Positions 37,930 to 47,585 of a DNA stretch of 64,000 bases are shown here, one piece after another. Made by a program: the position numbers and the translations under genes. How positions within the stretch are numbered: position 1 is the stretch's first letter; the number at the start of each line of letters is the position of its first letter. Source of the DNA: Hansfordia pulvinata. Taxonomy: Eukaryota; Ascomycota; Sordariomycetes; Xylariales. Below the pieces are notes generated by a model. It made no database searches and was not told the DNA's origin. It was given only the letters and a program-made list of their open reading frames with translations. The stretch covers positions 327,001 through 391,000 of the forward strand of contig BJKQ01000018.1 in assembly GCA_006538405.1 (NCBI GenBank), read 5' to 3'.

Positions 37930-39064
37930 TCGTGGTTCGCTTGCGATGGGTTGGTGCGCAGTCACTTGCGCACGTGGGCCGCATCCCAAGACGATATTTC
38001 TGGTGGAGTGTCTGACACTTCACATGTCAACGGCAAACAAGCATGGTGTTCTGGCAGGGCTTTTTAATCAACTTTGCTTTTCATTTGAGCCAAGCCAACA
38101 AGGTCAGGGTTGCTGGCTGTTGTTTTCTTTCACTGGTTTGACGATATCACGAATCACGAGGCCACTTGACGCAATTACTCGGACGTCCGAAAATACCATT
38201 GTCATTTCTTCATAGAGATGTAATGCCGGAAAAGAGTAGCAAATCGCGGTGGTTCTTGAAACCAGTTCCCATTCTAAACCTGATGCCCATGCCAATGCGT
38301 TAATACTTGCCCAATGCAAAGCCAGCGTGCTCTAATTCAGCACTGTGATGACTCTCAGCCCTATCTAAGTTGAACGACCAATCAATCCTCTTTCTCGACA
38401 CAGACATTCATGCAATCTTGCGTGAGGACGCCATTCACGGTCAAATGATCTGCCTGGGCAGGCTCGACAGAAAGCTGCCAGGGGCGGCTGTTCAGGCGTC
38501 AAGAAGACCCCAGGCTGTTGACCGAGGCGGGCCAAGCCATGTTGCAGAGGCAATCTTTGCATCCGAGCGTCACTCTGAAAGCGTCCCCCGCGTAGCTACG
38601 GTGCCCATTTTTGGCTGGAGCGACTAGCAGCAATAAACGAGTCTCTTAAGATGAGCCAGGCTAGCCACATGGACAAGAAGCCCGCACCGATTTTCGAAGA
38701 CGAGACGCGGGGAGATTCACTATCCGAATCGCTATCCCGATCTGGCATCAGTGTTGTCTCAAGAGTGACAACCACAGAGAACTGTTTTCTTTGTGCGTCT
38801 TGCCGCTACGCTGACAGAACCCCATCAAATGTGCCTCTGAGAGGCAGGCAGGAATGTGGGTGGGGCCCTCGATCGGAAGGGTCGAGAGATGGTTGCCGGT
38901 GCCCCGGACTGGAATGCGTGTCTAGCCCTATTCTAAGGAATGAGAGGGGCGGACCGGCTGGGAACGGACTGGTGCGCTCAGAGGTCAAGATCAGATTCTC
39001 GACGTCGCCAGACCATAACACGAGCCCGGGTCTATGCTCTCGGCCTTGGATACCCGGCGTAGGG

Positions 39065-39072
39065 TATAAAAA
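39065..39072 (+). promoter_or_regulatory. TATA box (TATAAAAA)
   Basis: TATAAAAAGG lies 282 bp before the start codon of the secreted repeat-peptide gene at 39347. It is one of the few canonical TATA boxes near a gene in this window and suggests an inducible promoter. Confidence 0.6.
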
Positions 39073-39202
39073 GGCCGGGGCACCGCTGCACGCAGCCTCA
39101 AGGCCTGCCGATTTTGGGAGCTTCCCTTCAGGATATACAGAGCCTCGAAAGCATCAAGACAGAGAATCCCCAGCCCTGGAAATCTTGTAGGTTCACAAGT
39201 CA

Positions 39203-39222
39203 CCCCCCCCCCCCCCCCCCCC
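39203..39222. repeat. Homopolymer, 20 C
   Basis: An unbroken C run lies 125 bp before the start codon of the secreted repeat-peptide gene, between its TATA box and ATG. Confidence 0.95.
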
Positions 39223-39346
39223 TTCCCCAAAGCTCTGGTAGCAGATCACCCCCGACCAGGACTGACAGCACGGGACAGACCAGACGCCCGCTTTCAACCA
39301 CACACACGCCCCGAGCCTAAAGAAGAGAAGAAGGACAAAAGGAGAC

Positions 39347-39724
39347 ATGCAGCTCTCTCTCCTGACTCTCGCCCTGTCCGCAGCGTCCGCGGCGACGGCA
39401 GCGACGTCGTACGGCGTGGGGCTGTCGGGGCGGGCCATCGGGCACGGCACGACCAACACGCACAGCGGCCTGGGCGAGGGGCCCGGGGGCGACGGCATCG
39501 CGCACGGGACGGCGCACACGCACCACGAGCTGAGCGCCGCGGGAGGGCTGGAGGACGGCACGGAGCACACGGGCGGCGGTCTGAGCGCTCCGGAGCGGAG
39601 GAGCAGGAGGGGGAGGAGGGCCATCGTCCACGGCACGTCGAGCACGCACACCGGCCTCGGCGAGGGGCCCGGGGAGGACGAGCTCAACCACGACACGGAG
39701 CACACCAACAGCGGCATTCACTGA
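39347..39724 (+). CDS. Small secreted repeat protein with dibasic cleavage-like sites
   Basis: This single exon encodes 125 residues. Residues 1-19 are a signal peptide (MQLSLLTLALSAASA). Two related units follow basic residues: AIGHGTTNTHSGLGEGPG after GR at 28-29, and AIVHGTSSTHTGLGEGPG after GRR at 89-91. Weaker His/Thr/Gly repeats lie between and after (IAHGTAHTHHEL, DGTEHTGGGL, NHDTEHTNSGIH). The linker RRSRRGRR (84-91) has three dibasic pairs, the signature of Kex2 processing. The mature protein has no cysteine and is rich in His, Gly and Thr. This architecture fits fungal Kex2-processed repeat precursors, which can yield hydrophobin-like repellents, cyclic peptides or signals; I cannot choose among these. 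I do not recognise the family. Confidence 0.75.
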   Translation: MQLSLLTLALSAASAATAATSYGVGLSGRAIGHGTTNTHSGLGEGPGGDGIAHGTAHTHHELSAAGGLEDGTEHTGGGLSAPERRSRRGRRAIVHGTSSTHTGLGEGPGEDELNHDTEHTNSGIH

Positions 39725-40873
39725 GCTTGATTCGTGAAGAGGGGGGCTTTTTTGTTTTGCTTTCACTTTGGTTGTGGTGGGGGCCCCGGGTACAGACTCA
39801 GGCGTGAGATGCGGCGGTAATGGGTTGTCTGGTCTGCTTGCGGATGGAAAGATAGGAACGTTAGAGGTGGCGTCAGAATCTGGCTCTGTTCTTATTCAAA
39901 ATGACTTTGCTCTTCTCGTGAGAACTACTGGGTTTACGTAAAACCAGCGACGGCACAAATGCTGTATTCCCGGTGCAAGTGAACTGGTGGAGGCATTTGT
40001 GCTGACGTAGATCTATTTCCACACTTCTACACAACTTACCAAGTGCTTACCATGGTTTTGGTGCATAGTCGAGACATCTCAACGAAACAGATGCAACCCG
40101 GCCCCGGGACCGCCGAAGAGAGGACACGCTGTTGAGCTACCACTCCTGTCTTCCTTGCTTCTGGATCCATGCTGTCCTCGAACCTTGGAAGGCGCAGGAC
40201 ACGAGGAGCGTGTTGAAAGATAGCCGAGCCACCCACCGGCCGATGCACCGCAAGGTATGTATGGAGAGTCTCGGTCGAAGATTCCACAGAGCTCGATCGC
40301 AAAACGCCCTAGCCAAGTCCTACAAAGGCCGCTCGCCCCCTCAGGCCGATCTTGTCGCCGCCCAGGACGCGTGGGTTCGGAGCGCAAGCGTCGTTGGTGC
40401 AAATGCGGTAGCATCCATCCAGATCCTCTTCCCTTTCGGCTCACTCACCCTTCGCACGAGACCCTCCCTCCGCTCTCTGCAAGTCGCCGCCCGTCGTCCA
40501 ACCCCATGCCCAACGATAGGCAACTCTCATCAATCAGGACAATGATTCCAAACGCTTCTAGACAAAGGACACTTGCCGGCTTCCGACCATCGCTCGGGGT
40601 AGGTGATGTCAGTCAGTTTCCTCTATCTGATAGCAAAGAGTCCGCCACTGGCGTGCCGAGCGCCGCCCCCCCCCCCCCCCCCCGACGCGTCCATGCAGAC
40701 AAACCCGGCCTTATAGGAAGAGATGAAGAGGGCTGATTTCAACCGGCACCCGCCCAGGGCACAAAGTAATAAGAGACATCGAGGCCACATGCTGGGCACA
40801 CGGCTTTGCTTTACCCACCCCCCCCCTCGTCTTCCTAACTTCCCGTTTACCCCCATCACCAGGCACCTGAAAA
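39725..40873. other. Intergenic region
   Basis: No gene is supported. A run of 18 Cs (40666-40683) lies about 190 bp before the next start codon, in the presumed promoter or leader of the secreted protein at 40874. Confidence 0.6.
40666..40683. repeat. Homopolymer, 18 C
   Basis: An unbroken C run lies 190 bp before the start codon of the 219-residue secreted protein. Confidence 0.95.
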
Positions 40874-41533
40874 ATGTTCCACGCCAGCCTCGCCGACGCC
40901 AGGGCTCTCCCGCTGGCGAGCAGCCTCGCCCTGCTGCTGCTGCCGCTGCTTCTGCTGCTACCCGCGCCCGCGCACGCCGACGACATGCCGACGGAGGAGA
41001 ACATGCTGGGCTACGTCGTCGTGGAAACCTTTCGCATTGACCTAATGCCCGCCGTGGAGCGCGGGCAGGCTTTCGACGTGACGGGCGAGCTGCTCGCGCT
41101 GGATTTCAATTTCTGGAGGGCCGACCATAGGTGCGCGGGCTGCAAACCGCAATACGCCCAAGTGGCGAGCAACATCGAAGCGACGGTCCAGGACAAGTTC
41201 CGCCACCTGTGCGCGCTGTTCTCGAGCAAGGGCCACGACGCGATCACTGACACGCCCAAGGTGTTCGTCGGGAGCATCAACGACCCGGGGGTGGGCGACG
41301 CCGTCGCCAAGGCGTCCAAGCAGACACGCAACAAGGGCGACGACGTCCTCATCGTGTCCGGGCAGCCCGACTCCAACAAGAATGCCAACCTCCGCCACCA
41401 GAAATACATCTATCTCCCGATGAACAAGAAAGACGACCTGTACAAGAGCCTCGGCCTCAAAGCTTACTGTCTGCCCAACTCGATACAGGCTCCCATAAGA
41501 CGCTGGGAATACGAGGCGAGGTTCCGGCCGTGA
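40874..41533 (+). CDS. Secreted protein of unknown family (219 residues)
   Basis: This is a single exon. Residues 1-35 form a long hydrophobic signal peptide (ALLLLPLLLLLPAPAHA, cleavage near AHA|DD). The mature part has four cysteines (RCAGC, HLC, AYC), which could form two disulfides, and no recognised domain. It is well mixed in composition, with no repeats. The ATG context AAAATG is good for fungi. It lies in a run of three secreted or surface proteins with the CFEM and repeat-peptide genes. It may be an effector-like or cell-wall-associated protein; this is inference from size, signal and context only. Confidence 0.75.
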   Translation: MFHASLADARALPLASSLALLLLPLLLLLPAPAHADDMPTEENMLGYVVVETFRIDLMPAVERGQAFDVTGELLALDFNFWRADHRCAGCKPQYAQVASNIEATVQDKFRHLCALFSSKGHDAITDTPKVFVGSINDPGVGDAVAKASKQTRNKGDDVLIVSGQPDSNKNANLRHQKYIYLPMNKKDDLYKSLGLKAYCLPNSIQAPIRRWEYEARFRP

Positions 41534-42383
41534 CGGGAAAGGGTCACAACTGATCTCGGCCCTCTCGGCATGATTATACGATATGGCTTCTTTCTGGTTC
41601 TTACACCAAGGCGTAAATATACATTCGGTATACCAGTCAGCAACGTTAAATCGAGAATGTAAACCCCGCAAGCACTTCGCGGCACCTTACCAAGGCGGAC
41701 CGGACGCAAAGTGACTGAGCCGCCAGCCAATTGAGGTTTTCGTAGCGTCACATTGATGACACCCAAGTCCAACAGATAGGCTGTGACGAAGATCATCAGT
41801 ATGCGCAGTGAATGGCACCGTACCAACTGTGTGTGATCAGTAGGTTCGCCGGTGGCGCAAAAGCAAGAAGCTTGAAGCATGTGGCTCTCGCGAGGGGCGC
41901 CTTTACGTGAAGAGGTGACCAGCATTGGTCATGGCAGCATCACAGAGCCCCGGCATCTTTTTACAGCACACGCAGACAGACGTTTGGAGGAAATGTTTTT
42001 GTTCTTCTTTCTCACGTCGTTTTGAGAGCTCTCGTCCTCACTGCCGCCGGAAGAGCGCAGCCCGAAGCGGGTTTGGAAAAAAAAAGATGATAATGGCATT
42101 TTTCCCTGTAAATGACCAAATGAACAAAACCCGTCCATACGCCCAGTCAATGACCTGACCGACCCCCGGGAAGGATTTCTTCTTTTTCTCTCTTCGGCGC
42201 CCCCTCTTCCGATGTCATTTCGTCGTCCGGCTCCCTCGGCTATGCAGTTGATGGCGGCGGCGGCGGCGGCGGTAGCAATAGCCAGCGTGGTCACCAGCAG
42301 CAGCGGCGGCGCGCGCGCGGGCGCAGGCCCTCAGTTTAATAAAACCCGATTTACACAAGATTTCAGACAACTGCAAGACCCGC
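41534..42383. other. Intergenic, 3' ends of two convergent genes
   Basis: The secreted-protein gene (+) and RACK1 (-) converge here. A GGC-rich tract lies at about 42250-42275. No gene is seen. Confidence 0.6.
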
Positions 42384-43783
42384 TTACGCCCTCGACATGA
42401 CGCCCCAGGCACGGATGATGTTGTCGGTGTAACCGGCGAACAGGGTCTGGCCGTCGGCGCTCCAGGCCAGAGAGACACACTCGGGCTCACGGCTCTTCTT
42501 GCCGACGGCGGTGAACTCGGGCTTGAGCTCGTCAACCTTGCTCTTCTTCTCCAGGTCGAAGATGATGATGCTGGAGGCGGTGGCGGCGCACAGCCAGTAG
42601 CGGTTGGGCGAGAAGGTCAGGGCGTGGATCTCGTCACCGGCGTTGAGCGAGTACAGGTGCTTGGACTCGTTCAGGTCCCACAGCATGGTGGTACCGTCCT
42701 TGCCACCAGAGGCGCAGAGGGATCCGTCAGGGGAGATGGTGACGGTGTTGATGTATCCAGTGTGGCCGATGTGGTCGGTCTGGAGCTTGCAGGTCGAGAG
42801 TTCCCAAACCTAGAGGCAGCACAAAGTCAGTCGTTTGGTCGTCGGGGGCTGCCGGGACCGTGACAGAAGACGAGGTGCCGGAGGTGCTTCATCAGTGCAT
42901 TGGTGTGAAGATGATCTCATGGCACGCCGAGGCGCGCTCTGAAGTAGCAAATACTTTAAATTGCAAAACATCATGCAAAGCAGAGTCCGTCCTCGTCTTG
43001 ATCTGGTCTCGAGCGGGGCTCGCGCGAGCGAGGAGTTTTCCAACATACCTTGACGAGCTTGTCCCAGGAGCTAGAGACAATGACGGGGTTCTGGGGGTTG
43101 GGAGAGAAGCGAACGCAGGAAACCCACTCGGTGTGGCCCTTGTCGGTGATGGTGTACTTGCAGTCGCCCAGGGTGTTCCACAGCTTGATGGTGCGGTCGC
43201 GAGATCCGGAGACGATCTGGCGGTTGTCGGCCGAGAAGGAGACGGACAGGACGTCGTTGTTGTGGCCGACAAAGCGGCGGGTGGTGTTGCCGGTGGCGAG
43301 CTCCCACAGGCGCAGGGTCTTGTCCCACGAGGCGGACAGGGCGTAGGCGCCGTCGGAGGAGATGACACAGTCGGAGACGATGTGAGAGTGGCCGTGCAGA
43401 GAGCGCTTGGGGTAGCCGTATTGCGACTCGTCACGGGTAAGGTTCCAGATGATCAGGGTCTTGTCACGGCTGGCAGACAGGAGCATGTTGGGGCTGGTCG
43501 AGGATTGTAAGCTTTTGTCGATCGGGCATGGCGGGAGATATCACGGTGCAAGGACCGGAGAGGATGGGCTGCTGGGAAACGGGATATCGGAGCATTTGGA
43601 ACCTACTTCTCCATGGAGGTAGCCAAGCTGGTGACCCAGCCATTCTGTAAAGCGCATGTTAGCGAACTGCCAGATGCGGGCGAGGTCTGGCGATGTCCTC
43701 AAGATGCGGCGGGGGGCCGCGGCAGGCTTGGGAAAACTTACGTGGCCCTCAAGGGTGCCCTTCAGGATAAGCTGCTCCGCCAT
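42384..43783 (-). CDS. cpc2: RACK1/Cpc2/Asc1 WD40 ribosome scaffold, four exons
   Basis: Exons on the minus strand are 43783-43742, 43644-43607, 43493-43049 and 42809-42384, giving 316 residues, the usual RACK1 length. It starts [14 protein letters not shown] and shows seven WD40 blades (for example [52 protein letters not shown]). RACK1 sits on the 40S head near the mRNA exit and links translation to kinase signalling; in Neurospora cpc-2 it is needed for cross-pathway amino-acid control. Three introns have donors GTAAGT, GTAGGT and GTATGT. The last intron (43048-42810, 239 nt) carries a C/D snoRNA, the same arrangement as yeast ASC1. Tiny early exons (42 and 38 nt) are easily missed by gene finders. 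Confidence 0.96.
42886..42981 (-). ncRNA. snR24: C/D box snoRNA U24 (snR24) inside RACK1 intron 3
   Basis: On the minus strand I read C box ATGATGT (42974-42968), the guide TATTTGCTACTTCA (42953-42940) followed by a D'-like CAGA, C' box ATGAGAT (42920-42914) and D box CTGA (4295-region, 42895-42892). GCTT at the 5' end pairs with AAGC at the 3' end as a terminal stem. The guide and the ATGAGA C' box match my recollection of yeast snR24, which lies in the ASC1 intron. That RNA directs 2'-O-methylation of 25S rRNA around C1437-C1450. The RNA is expected to be released from the debranched intron. The second guide, before the D box, is less clearly conserved. Confidence 0.9.
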
Positions 43784-44900
43784 TGTCAAAGAGGAGTCGT
43801 ATGATATGCTTCTCTGGCTCTTGCAGTAAGAAGGTTCGGCGGAGGAGAGGGACGACGACGTGGGTGGGAGGAAGAACAACTGAGGTCTTGCAAGGGCCGT
43901 GGGGAAGAGAGTGGGAGAAGTTCGAAGGTATTCGCGGGCCGGTGGGTGTACCAGAGGTCCGGGCTTCAGGGCTTGCAGGCTGGTCTGCGGCCTTGTCAGG
44001 GGGGCTTCCAGGGCATGCGGCCTGCTAAAGTGTGGGCGTGAGCGGGTGCCGGCCAGTGGGGTCGTCTCTGCTGGTACTGGTACCCCATTCTGGCTGCTTG
44101 CGCTGCTGCCGCCCACTGCCTGACCACAGGAAAAAATTGCCAAATTTTGTGTGGGCGCAAAACGCTACTTTTATTCGTGTTAGGGTCAAAATTCGCTTCT
44201 CCAGATCAGCCTTGCATAGTGGGGCGTGTCTTGCAAAAAGTTCATTGGCCTACAGTCATGGCGTGGTTGACGAATCAGAATTGGGCAGTTTCTTCAGCCT
44301 GATTTCGTTAGAGCAGATCAGACTTGTACAGACATAATATCTTGACTTGAATAAGCTGCCGTACTTTGTGCATTTAGCGGGTCTGTTGCACTTGAAAGAC
44401 AGCACAGTGCTGCCTATATGCATCACATGCATTACATCAAGTACGTTACATATGGGCATTTGATTGTACTAGGCAACGGGTGTGATGCAAAAACGTGCAA
44501 GAAGTCAGTTGCCAGATTGTGCAGCCAAGACTGATTTGGATGTGAGCTGGTCGGTGTCGTTTGTACCAACGCATGCGGCGGAACTCGTTTCCTCAGCATC
44601 ACGAGAGAAATGACGTTGTTGTATCGAAATCATCGCTAAATTAATGCTCACTCATCTTGGGTATCATGATGCGGTCGAATGCTTCGGGAACAGCTCAGCT
44701 CCTTGCCTCTTGTCCACCTTATCTGGTGACTGCAAATGAAGCCATAGCGCAAATACTCTGCGGACTATCCTAAACGCCGTCTCAATGCCAGTAACATATA
44801 CGCAGAAGAGGAAGACGCCCAGTCGCGTCGGGAAAAAAAAGCTGCTATAAAAGCAGCGGTCGCCACAGCCCTCTGTTGCTCGTGTCCCCTCGTCCGTGAA
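43784..44900. other. Intergenic: RACK1 promoter and TAF8 3' region
   Basis: The first few hundred bases upstream of 43783 are the RACK1 promoter and leader, CT-rich on the minus strand. The rest, to the TAF8 stop at 44901, has a shift to AT-richer sequence (about 44120-44660). No gene is seen. Confidence 0.55.
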
Positions 44901-45979
44901 TCATCCTTTACTCTGGATCGAGTCGGTTCCTGCGGCCCGTCTACTGACACGCGGGAGTTCTTGCCGAAGATGCTTGGCATCGGAATTGACCACGGTGCTG
45001 TGGTCGGAAATCTCCACGCGACCCGTGCCCCCCGTTCGAGGAATAAAGTCCTTCATCATGGCCTCCCAGGCCTGGTGCCGCCGTCGACTGAGTGGGTTGC
45101 GGTCTGCCAACTCTCTGAGCTCCTTCTGCCGACTGATCTTGGCTGCGCGATCGATGCGCCGCAAGGCCACCTCGCCCTTGCGCGCATCGGCGGTGGCTTG
45201 CGCGCGCTTCTCCTTTGTGTCTGCCACCTTCTTCTCTGCCGGCGTAAACTTGTATGTGTGCTTGCTGGGAAACCCAGGAAATGATTTCGGAATCCACGCC
45301 TTCTCTTCCTTTTCTTCCCTGCCATCCAGCTCGTCCCCCAGGAATGGAAGCGGTAGCTCCAGTCGTGACGTATCCTCTGTGAACGGATTGAAGGTGGTCG
45401 GCTCAAGTTTTTGCTTAGGGATGGGGTGTCGAAGATGCCGCTTCAAGTGTGATAATGGGATATTGTGTCGTCGAAGCACAGTCTCGTAGTCGGCCGGAGT
45501 TGGGTTTTCTCTTCGCGCAGCATGGGCCGAGGTCTTGAGGTGGTCAACGAATCGCGATATATCTGCAAGACTATGTAAGTATGGTCTGCGGCAAGATAAC
45601 CCAAGAGCCGCGAAAGAACAGCCAGGCTGAACGTACACGTGTCGGCCACTTCAGTGAAGCTTTCCATAGCCTCTCTGGACGCGCCGTCGAACCCGACGTG
45701 CTGAAGGGCAAGGGCGATGGACCTCTGCAGGCCATCCCGGCCCACGTCCTCAGCTGTGGATTTGTCGACCTGGAAGTACGATGGTAACGCAGGTGTTGGG
45801 GCAGTGGGGGCTTGAAGGCTTTCGGACCCGGACGCTGAGTTTGTGGCATCCTTGTCTTTGCGCTCGAGTCGGAGATCGGTGGATGTGCGCTGGCGCTTGA
45901 TGTTCTGGGGGTTACGGGACTCGGATGCGACGCTCGTGGACGACCGCTTGCGCGAGAGGGTGGGCGTCTGGTTGTCCAT
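44901..45979 (-). CDS. taf8: TFIID subunit TAF8, two exons
   Basis: Exons on the minus strand are 45979-45637 and 45562-44901, giving 334 residues. Donor is GTACGT and acceptor TTGCAG, joined in phase 1. A bromo-associated histone-fold domain spans about 80-150 (LQRSIALALQHVGFDGASRE...ISRFVDHLKTSAH). The TAF8 signature WIPKSFPGFPSKHTYKFTP lies at 204-222, followed by a basic, probably coiled tail. In TFIID, TAF8 pairs with TAF10 through its histone fold and carries the complex into the nucleus for Pol II promoter binding. The N-terminal 60 residues are low-complexity with basic KRQR-type nuclear signals. The intron is only 74 nt; without it the frame ends early with an unrelated tail. Confidence 0.93.
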
Positions 45980-47585
45980 GGCGGAATTCTGGACGTCAAA
46001 TCGGCGTATATGAAAACGTAGGCGCAGAAGACGATATGAATACAGATGCTGGCGGCGCGTCGGTGGTGCGATGCACTGTGGGCAGCAGGCTCAGCGGGTG
46101 AAACCGTGGGAGGCCGAGGTGGCGGCTCGGTGGGAGCGAGGCGCGCTACTCATGCCTGAGGTCGTGGCTACCAGAAGGCGGGACGCGTGCGTAGTATGTA
46201 TTTGATGATATCAGCGACGGCGGAGTGACGATGCGGTTGTCGTGGGAGTCGAGGCTGGCGGGAAGAAGGACGCGATGTCGATGCGACGATTGATGCGTGA
46301 ACGCTTGAAGAGGTGATGCTTTCCGGCAGGCAAGTTGCGCGACGAGACGCACGCCCCGAACTACCAGAGGTACCCGGGTACACAGGCCCTCTCAGAGACT
46401 TCTGGAACTTCCCGACCGATGTGCATACATGTATATTGCCGCTTCTATGCCGCCTTGAGAAACGTACCGGCAAGGGCTCTCGCGAGTACCCTACATGTAG
46501 CTAAAGTCTCCACATATGGCAGAGTCACGTCCCGTCGCGACTCTAGGCCTAACCCGATTCGTCCAGCTGTCAGCCTCTCCGAACTTGGCTCCGCATATTT
46601 GTGGTTGATGTCAATCGATGAGGATGGTTCAATTCCACGCTCTACTTACAACTCTACTTACAACATGTATGCGATAGCCGGTACTGTTGAGATCTCAGCC
46701 ATCAGCTTTACTCAATATCAATTCCTGTGTTTGATACTGATAGACGGCTTGCAACTGATATGTATGCTCCATGGACACCTTTCCCACATCTTAAACACGG
46801 CTCGACTGCGCGCTGGCCCCTCCGTGCATGATGCGAGTCTTCGCCCGATGAGACAGTCAGCCCTTGTACCGAGGGCTTGTGAGTCATGGCCTGATATCAT
46901 GTCATTGCCGAGTAGACTCAGTGTGAGTAGTAGCAATACCCCAGAGTTGCGAAGGCCATCGCACAGCTTGGATCACTCAGTCTGCACATTGAGAGAGCGC
47001 GTGCCTGAATCTAGGATGATCTTACCAAGTTGGATGTCAACATCAGTATGGCTCGCGGCGGGCTGGTGCTCAACGTCTGGGACCCCAGTCCTGGTCAGAG
47101 GCGGTATTCATTCAGGTATCGCAGCTCGTTCCTAGTTAGAGCGCATCCACGGAACAGGATGCCTCCACGTGAATTCTGGGTCGCGTAAATGTAGGACAAC
47201 TGCAAAGCGAATATTCACCCAAGCCCTTATCCCTCCAAGCCATCGTCTCCAATATTTGACGAACGTACTGACATATACCGGGGAACCGACAACTCTCAAG
47301 AATAGCTTGAACACCGACAAAGGCCGAGCCGAGAGACTTGCAAATTGACGGCGGCGCCATCTGGCCTCTTCCGGTGTGTTAGCCCCTCGCAATTTCCCAC
47401 CATTCAGCCTTATCATCCCGAGTCCGCGTCCGTGTCTCAGACCACGCACCCTTAGGGCCCTGCGTGATTTGACGACATGCCCACCTTCAGTGCCCTACCT
47501 ATGATATGCACAATCCAGGGCTCACCAAAGTCAAGAGACTCGGACACCTTCTGACAAGCCACATAAGAGGTTGACCTGCACCGTC
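45980..47585. other. Intergenic, divergent TAF8 and LRR-kinase upstream regions
   Basis: An open frame spans 46335-47135 on the plus strand but shows no domain, no compositional bias of a gene and no homologue I recognise. A 13-bp unit (CTCTACTTACAAC) is repeated at 46640-46665. Nothing else is supported. Confidence 0.5.

Larger units (their letters stand above)
37930..39346. other. Intergenic region with promoter of the repeat-peptide gene
   Basis: No gene is supported; an open frame at 38651-39190 lacks any family feature and overlaps the promoter. It contains a clear TATA box (39065-39072) and a run of 20 Cs (39203-39222) in the presumed leader of the downstream gene. Confidence 0.6.

Noticed and set aside
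38651..39190. 179-codon open frame before the repeat-peptide gene
   Set aside because: It runs through the TATA box of the next gene and shows no protein features.
46335..47135. 266-codon open frame on the plus strand
   Set aside because: No domain, signal or gene-like composition, and it overlaps the TAF8 upstream region; probably chance.
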